Shown here one piece after another: positions 13,633 to 17,170 of a stretch of 17,170 bases of DNA. The notes beneath the pieces were generated by a model. That model was given only the letters and a program-made list of their open reading frames with translations. It ran no database searches and had not been told where the DNA came from. Origin of the DNA: Vicinamibacteria bacterium (GTDB lineage: Bacteria; Acidobacteriota; Vicinamibacteria; Vicinamibacterales; UBA2999); assembly GCA_025938035.1 (NCBI GenBank), contig JAICQE010000091.1:1-17170 (forward strand), written 5' to 3'. Position numbers and translations under genes: made by a program. The first letter of the stretch is position 1; each line of letters begins with the position of its first letter.

Positions 13633-13681
13633 GGCAGAAGGCAAAAGGCAAAAGGCAAAAGGCAAAAGACAAAAGTCAAGT
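13633..13681 (+). repeat. 7-bp tandem array (GGCAAAA) after leuA
   Basis: Seven units run GGCAGAA, four GGCAAAA, GACAAAA, GTCAAGT. The array begins 8 nt after the leuA stop and contains the stop codon of the convergent mscS gene (TGA, 13678-13676). Confidence 0.9.
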
Positions 13682-14809
13682 ATCAGAAGCCTGTCCTTTG
13701 ACTTCTGACCTTTGACCTTTGACTTCTCTCTCCACCAACGTCACCCGTCCGACGGGCGCGTGAATCCCGCGCTCGCGCAGGAGCTTGGCCACCCGCTTCC
13801 GCAGCTCGCGCCCGACCAGCCACTGCTTCTGTGGCACGGTCTTGATGCGCGCCTTCACCAGCAGCCGATCGGCTTCGAACGCGTCGATGCCGTAGACCTC
13901 GAGCGGCGCAAGGATGTTCGGCCGGAACTCCGAGTCGCCCATCAGTGACTCGCCCGCATCTTTGAGCGCCTGCACGACGCGGTCGGGATCGTCGTCGTAG
14001 CCGGCGCCAACCGAGATCACGTAGTAGGCAAAATCCTTCGACATGTTCGCGAGCGATTTCACCTCGCCGTTGGCGAACACGTGGACCGTACCCTGCTCGT
14101 CGCGCAGCACGATCGTCCGCAGGTTCACTTCCTCGACCAGGCCGCCCTGGCCGTTGACGACGGCGCTGTCGCCAACGCGCACCTGATCCTCGGCGATCAT
14201 GAAGAAGCCGGCGATGAGATCCCGGATCAGCGTCTGCGCGCCAAAGCCGAGGGCCACGCCGACGACGCCGAGGCCCGTCACGGCGGGCCCGATCGGGAAC
14301 CCGAACTCGCCCAGCACGATGAGGGCGGCAACGATCGTCACGACGACGGTCAGCGTTTTCTGAATCAGACGGCCAAGCGTTTGCGCCCGCTTCGTCCGCT
14401 CGATGACGTCGAGCCCCGTGCCGGTGCTCATCTCGTGTTCGAAGCGGCGGGCGGCGGCAGAGCCGATGCGGATAATGAGATAGGAGGCGAGCACGACAAT
14501 GCCGATGCGGAGGCCGCTGCGCAGGCCGGTCTCGCGCAGCCACTGGATCAGCGCGTCGCGATCGGTTGTGAACCCGGTGCTGTAACCGGCCAGGGTCAGT
14601 GCCGGAAAGGCCAACGCTGCAGCGAGAATCAGGAACAGAAAGACATGAATCGCGCGGCCGGGGCCGCTGACGAAGCGGTCTTCGCTCTCGGCCGGCAGGA
14701 TGGCGCGGAGCATCGAGCGCACCACGCGCGCGGCGAGGTTCGAGATGACGTACGCGGCGAGGAGCGCCAGCGCGAGCGCCAGCGTCAGTTCGGGCCAATT
14801 GGCCGGCAT
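13676..14809 (-). CDS. MscS-family mechanosensitive ion channel
   Basis: This is a small-conductance mechanosensitive channel or MscS-like protein of the inner membrane, 377 aa. Three to four hydrophobic helices lie in residues 1-170. The pore-lining TM3 and the start of the beta domain are clear: GPAVTGLGVVGVALGFGAQTLIRDLIAG followed by FFMIAEDQVRVGD, then VNLRTIVLRDEQGTVHVFANGEV (residues about 175-255). The C-terminal alpha/beta domain ends at APVGRVTLVER. The last roughly 14 residues (EVKGQRSEVKGQASDT) are a translated 7-bp repeat and not part of the fold. It starts 6 nt after the htrA stop, so it is the third gene of the hsp20-htrA-mscS operon. Confidence 0.92.
   Translation of the reverse strand: MPANWPELTLALALALLAAYVISNLAARVVRSMLRAILPAESEDRFVSGPGRAIHVFLFLILAAALAFPALTLAGYSTGFTTDRDALIQWLRETGLRSGLRIGIVVLASYLIIRIGSAAARRFEHEMSTGTGLDVIERTKRAQTLGRLIQKTLTVVVTIVAALIVLGEFGFPIGPAVTGLGVVGVALGFGAQTLIRDLIAGFFMIAEDQVRVGDSAVVNGQGGLVEEVNLRTIVLRDEQGTVHVFANGEVKSLANMSKDFAYYVISVGAGYDDDPDRVVQALKDAGESLMGDSEFRPNILAPLEVYGIDAFEADRLLVKARIKTVPQKQWLVGRELRKRVAKLLRERGIHAPVGRVTLVEREVKGQRSEVKGQASDT
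13697..13724 (+). repeat. 7-bp tandem array (TTTGACY) at the mscS 3' end
   Basis: Four units, TTTGACT, TCTGACC, TTTGACC, TTTGACT, roughly complement the 13633-13681 array in inverted orientation. They are translated on the minus strand into the EVKGQ repeats of the MscS tail. Confidence 0.85.
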
Positions 14810-14815
14810 GCGCGG

Positions 14816-15982
<1,167 letters not shown>

Positions 15983-15984
15983 GA

Positions 15985-16386
15985 TTACGACACCTGGATC
16001 CGCCGCGCGGATCCGTTAGCGGCCTTCGGACACGTCACGGTGAGCACGCCGTCGCGGAGGTCGGCGGTGATCCGCTCGCTGTCCATTGGCACAGGCAGGT
16101 GGAACGTGCGGCTGAAGCTGCCGTGGCCGCGCTCGACACGATGGTATTGCTCGCACTGCAGAATCCGCTCCCGCCGCTCGCCGGAGATCGTCAGCCGCCC
16201 CTCATGGACGCTGATGTCCAGATGGTCGCGGCTCATCCCCGGTACTTCGGCCGTCACGATGTACTGGTCGGCGGTCTCGAGGATGTCGACGGCCGGCGTC
16301 CATCCGGAGGGGCCGGGGGCAAAGCGGTCCAGGCGCTGCTGGATGGCGAGCAGGTCGCGAATCGGGTCCCAGCGGGCGAAGGCCAC
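15985..16386 (-). CDS. Small heat-shock protein (Hsp20/alpha-crystallin)
   Basis: This is an ATP-independent holdase that binds unfolding proteins, 133 aa. The N-terminus is short (MAFARWDPIRDLLAIQQRLDRF). The alpha-crystallin domain runs from about WTPAVDILETADQYIVTAEVPGM to ADLRDGVLTVTCPKA, and includes the conserved GVLTV strand. A short tail with an I-x-V motif (RRIQVS) ends the chain. The GTG start at 16386 fits the usual MAxxRWDP opening, although no Shine-Dalgarno sequence is visible. It is the first gene of the operon with htrA and mscS. Only 41 bp separate it from the divergent efp, and I see no CIRCE element or sigma32 consensus there. Confidence 0.93.
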   Translation of the reverse strand: MAFARWDPIRDLLAIQQRLDRFAPGPSGWTPAVDILETADQYIVTAEVPGMSRDHLDISVHEGRLTISGERRERILQCEQYHRVERGHGSFSRTFHLPVPMDSERITADLRDGVLTVTCPKAANGSARRIQVS

Positions 16387-16427
16387 GATAGAAATGATAC
16401 GATCTTTAAGTTGTACTGACGGAAATC
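16387..16427. promoter_or_regulatory. Compact divergent promoter region hsp20/efp
   Basis: These 41 bp must serve two divergent transcription units, unless promoters lie inside the coding regions. On the plus strand ATGATACGAT (16394 on) is a possible extended -10 (TGnTACGAT), and GGAAATC just before the efp ATG is a weak ribosome-binding site. On the minus strand TATCAT could be a -10. Both are weak calls based on short matches. Confidence 0.3.
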
Positions 16428-16991
16428 ATGGCCACCTTACAAGCGACCCGCATGAAGAAGGGCATGCTGATCAAGATGGGCGAGGACCTTTTCCGCGTCC
16501 TCGACGTCCAGCATGTGACGCCCGGCAACCTCCGCGGTTTCGTCCGCGTCAAGATGCGCAACATCCGCAGCGGTCTGCTCGCGGACAACCGGTTCCGATC
16601 CGAGGACACGGTCGAGCGCGAGACGCTGGACGAGCGCGAGATGCAGTACCTCTATCAGGACGGCGACGACTACTACTTCATGGACACGGTGTCGTTCGAC
16701 CAGGTGCATCTGTCGAGCGAGGCGCTGGGCGATTCGGTCAGCTATCTCAAGCCGGAGATGACCATCCAGGTCGAGTTCTACGGCACCGAACCGGTGGGCA
16801 TCGAGCTGCCGCTGACGGTGGACCTCAAGGTCGTGGATACGGCCCCCGGCATCAAGGGCGCGACGGCCAGCAATCAGATCAAGCCGGCGACCACCGAGAC
16901 GGGCCTGGTCGTCAACGTGCCGCCGTTCGTCAACACCGGCGACATGATCCGGGTCAGCACCGAAACGGGCGAGTATCTCGCGCGTGCGTGA
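16428..16991 (+). CDS. efp: Translation elongation factor P with Asn at the modification site
   Basis: EF-P binds the ribosomal E site and relieves stalling at polyproline stretches. The 187 aa show the three-domain factor throughout: a KOW-like N-domain (MKKGMLIKMGEDLFRVLDVQHVTPG), the OB domains with YLYQDGDDYYFMD, and the C-terminal signature GIKGATASNQIKPATTETGLVVNVPPFVNTGDMIRV. At the tip of the domain-I loop, where E. coli has Lys34 (beta-lysylated) and other bacteria have Arg32 or Lys, this protein has T31-P32-G33-N34-L35-R36, so Asn occupies position 34. The ATG at 16428 is the natural start. A GCGAAG-type inverted repeat follows 5 nt after the stop. Confidence 0.96.
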   Translation: MATLQATRMKKGMLIKMGEDLFRVLDVQHVTPGNLRGFVRVKMRNIRSGLLADNRFRSEDTVERETLDEREMQYLYQDGDDYYFMDTVSFDQVHLSSEALGDSVSYLKPEMTIQVEFYGTEPVGIELPLTVDLKVVDTAPGIKGATASNQIKPATTETGLVVNVPPFVNTGDMIRVSTETGEYLARA

Positions 16992-16996
16992 CTTGT

Positions 16997-17073
16997 AACC
17001 ACGAAGATCGCGAAGACCGCGAAGAACCGATTTGATCGAGATTCTCTTCGCGCGCTTCGCGTGCTTCGCGGTT
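16997..17073. repeat. GCGAAG-type long inverted repeat between efp and tdk
   Basis: The arms AACCACGAAGATCGCGAAGA... (from 16997) and ...TTCGCGTGCTTCGCGGTT (to 17073) are reverse complements with a few mismatches around an AT-richer loop (ccgatttgatcgaga). It is the same family as 4515-4611. It fills nearly all the efp-tdk gap and could end the efp transcript. Confidence 0.8.
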
Positions 17074-17081
17074 GAAAAACC

Positions 17082-17170
17082 ATGGATGTAGTCCGCCAGC
17101 CCAATCAGGGCTGGATCGAAGTCATCGTCGGCAGCATGTTCAGCGGCAAGAGCGAGGAGCTCATTCGCCG
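17082..17170 (+). CDS. tdk: Thymidine kinase, N-terminal fragment
   Basis: The gene runs off the right edge and only 30 codons are visible. They read [20 protein letters not shown] then [10 protein letters not shown]. The P-loop [14 protein letters not shown] preceded by GW-E-V-I matches bacterial type II thymidine kinases (for example Bacillus Tdk), which phosphorylate thymidine for salvage. The thymidine-binding lid, zinc site and catalytic Glu lie outside the window. ATG at 17082 is the natural first codon, but no ribosome-binding site precedes it. Confidence 0.85.
   Translation, partial: MDVVRQPNQGWIEVIVGSMFSGKSEELIR

Noticed and set aside
12326..13672. 448-codon minus-strand frame opposite leuA
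   Set aside because: It starts in the 7-bp array (FCLLPFAFCLLP-type peptide), is rich in Arg/Asp/Val, and has no family resemblance. It is the antisense shadow of leuA.

Overview
The window is GC-rich, gene-dense bacterial chromosome. It has Gram-negative traits: an outer-membrane barrel, a DegS/HtrA-type periplasmic protease and a secreted peroxiredoxin. The gene complement (UdgX, UvrA, Aag, leuCD/leuA with a LysR regulator, EF-P with a PGN loop) and the families of short interspersed palindromes and mini/microsatellites look to me like an Acidobacteriota genome, perhaps Vicinamibacteria. That taxonomic call rests on recollection and is only moderately confident. I see no rRNA, tRNA, CRISPR array or prophage, and no insertion sequence other than one REP-associated (RAYT-type) tyrosine transposase.

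Layout. Positions 1-712 hold the C-terminus of an outer-membrane beta-barrel protein. On the minus strand at 709-2984 a CPA2 K+/H+ antiporter with an RCK domain is translationally coupled to an exported peroxiredoxin. From 3109 the plus strand carries udgX, a CDP-alcohol phosphatidyltransferase, uvrA and aag, so three DNA-repair enzymes lie within 6 kb. Between the phosphatidyltransferase and uvrA sits a minus-strand RAYT transposase with two REP palindromes on each side, the two sides in opposite orientation. Leucine synthesis follows: leuC-leuD (plus), a LysR regulator (minus) and a divergently transcribed leuA that lacks the usual C-terminal regulatory domain. leuB is not in the window. On the minus strand at 13676-16386 is a compact stress operon, hsp20-htrA-mscS. 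Divergent from it is efp, followed by the first 30 codons of tdk at the right edge.

The most distinctive feature is the amount of repetitive DNA and how closely it is joined to genes. REP-like palindromes occur at six sites. GCGAAG-rich or CACGAAG-rich long inverted repeats follow the phosphatidyltransferase, leuD and efp. Three 9-bp tandem arrays surround aag, and two of them are reverse complements of each other. A 7-bp array pair lies between leuA and mscS, and a further palindrome is inserted in frame inside uvrA. Several genes take their stop codon or an extra C-terminal tail from these repeats (udgX, the phosphatidyltransferase, the RAYT, aag, mscS). I consider the RAYT/REP locus, the aag-leuC arrays, the Fur-box-like palindrome at the lysR/leuA divergent promoter, and the Asn at position 34 of EF-P the best targets for a second look.
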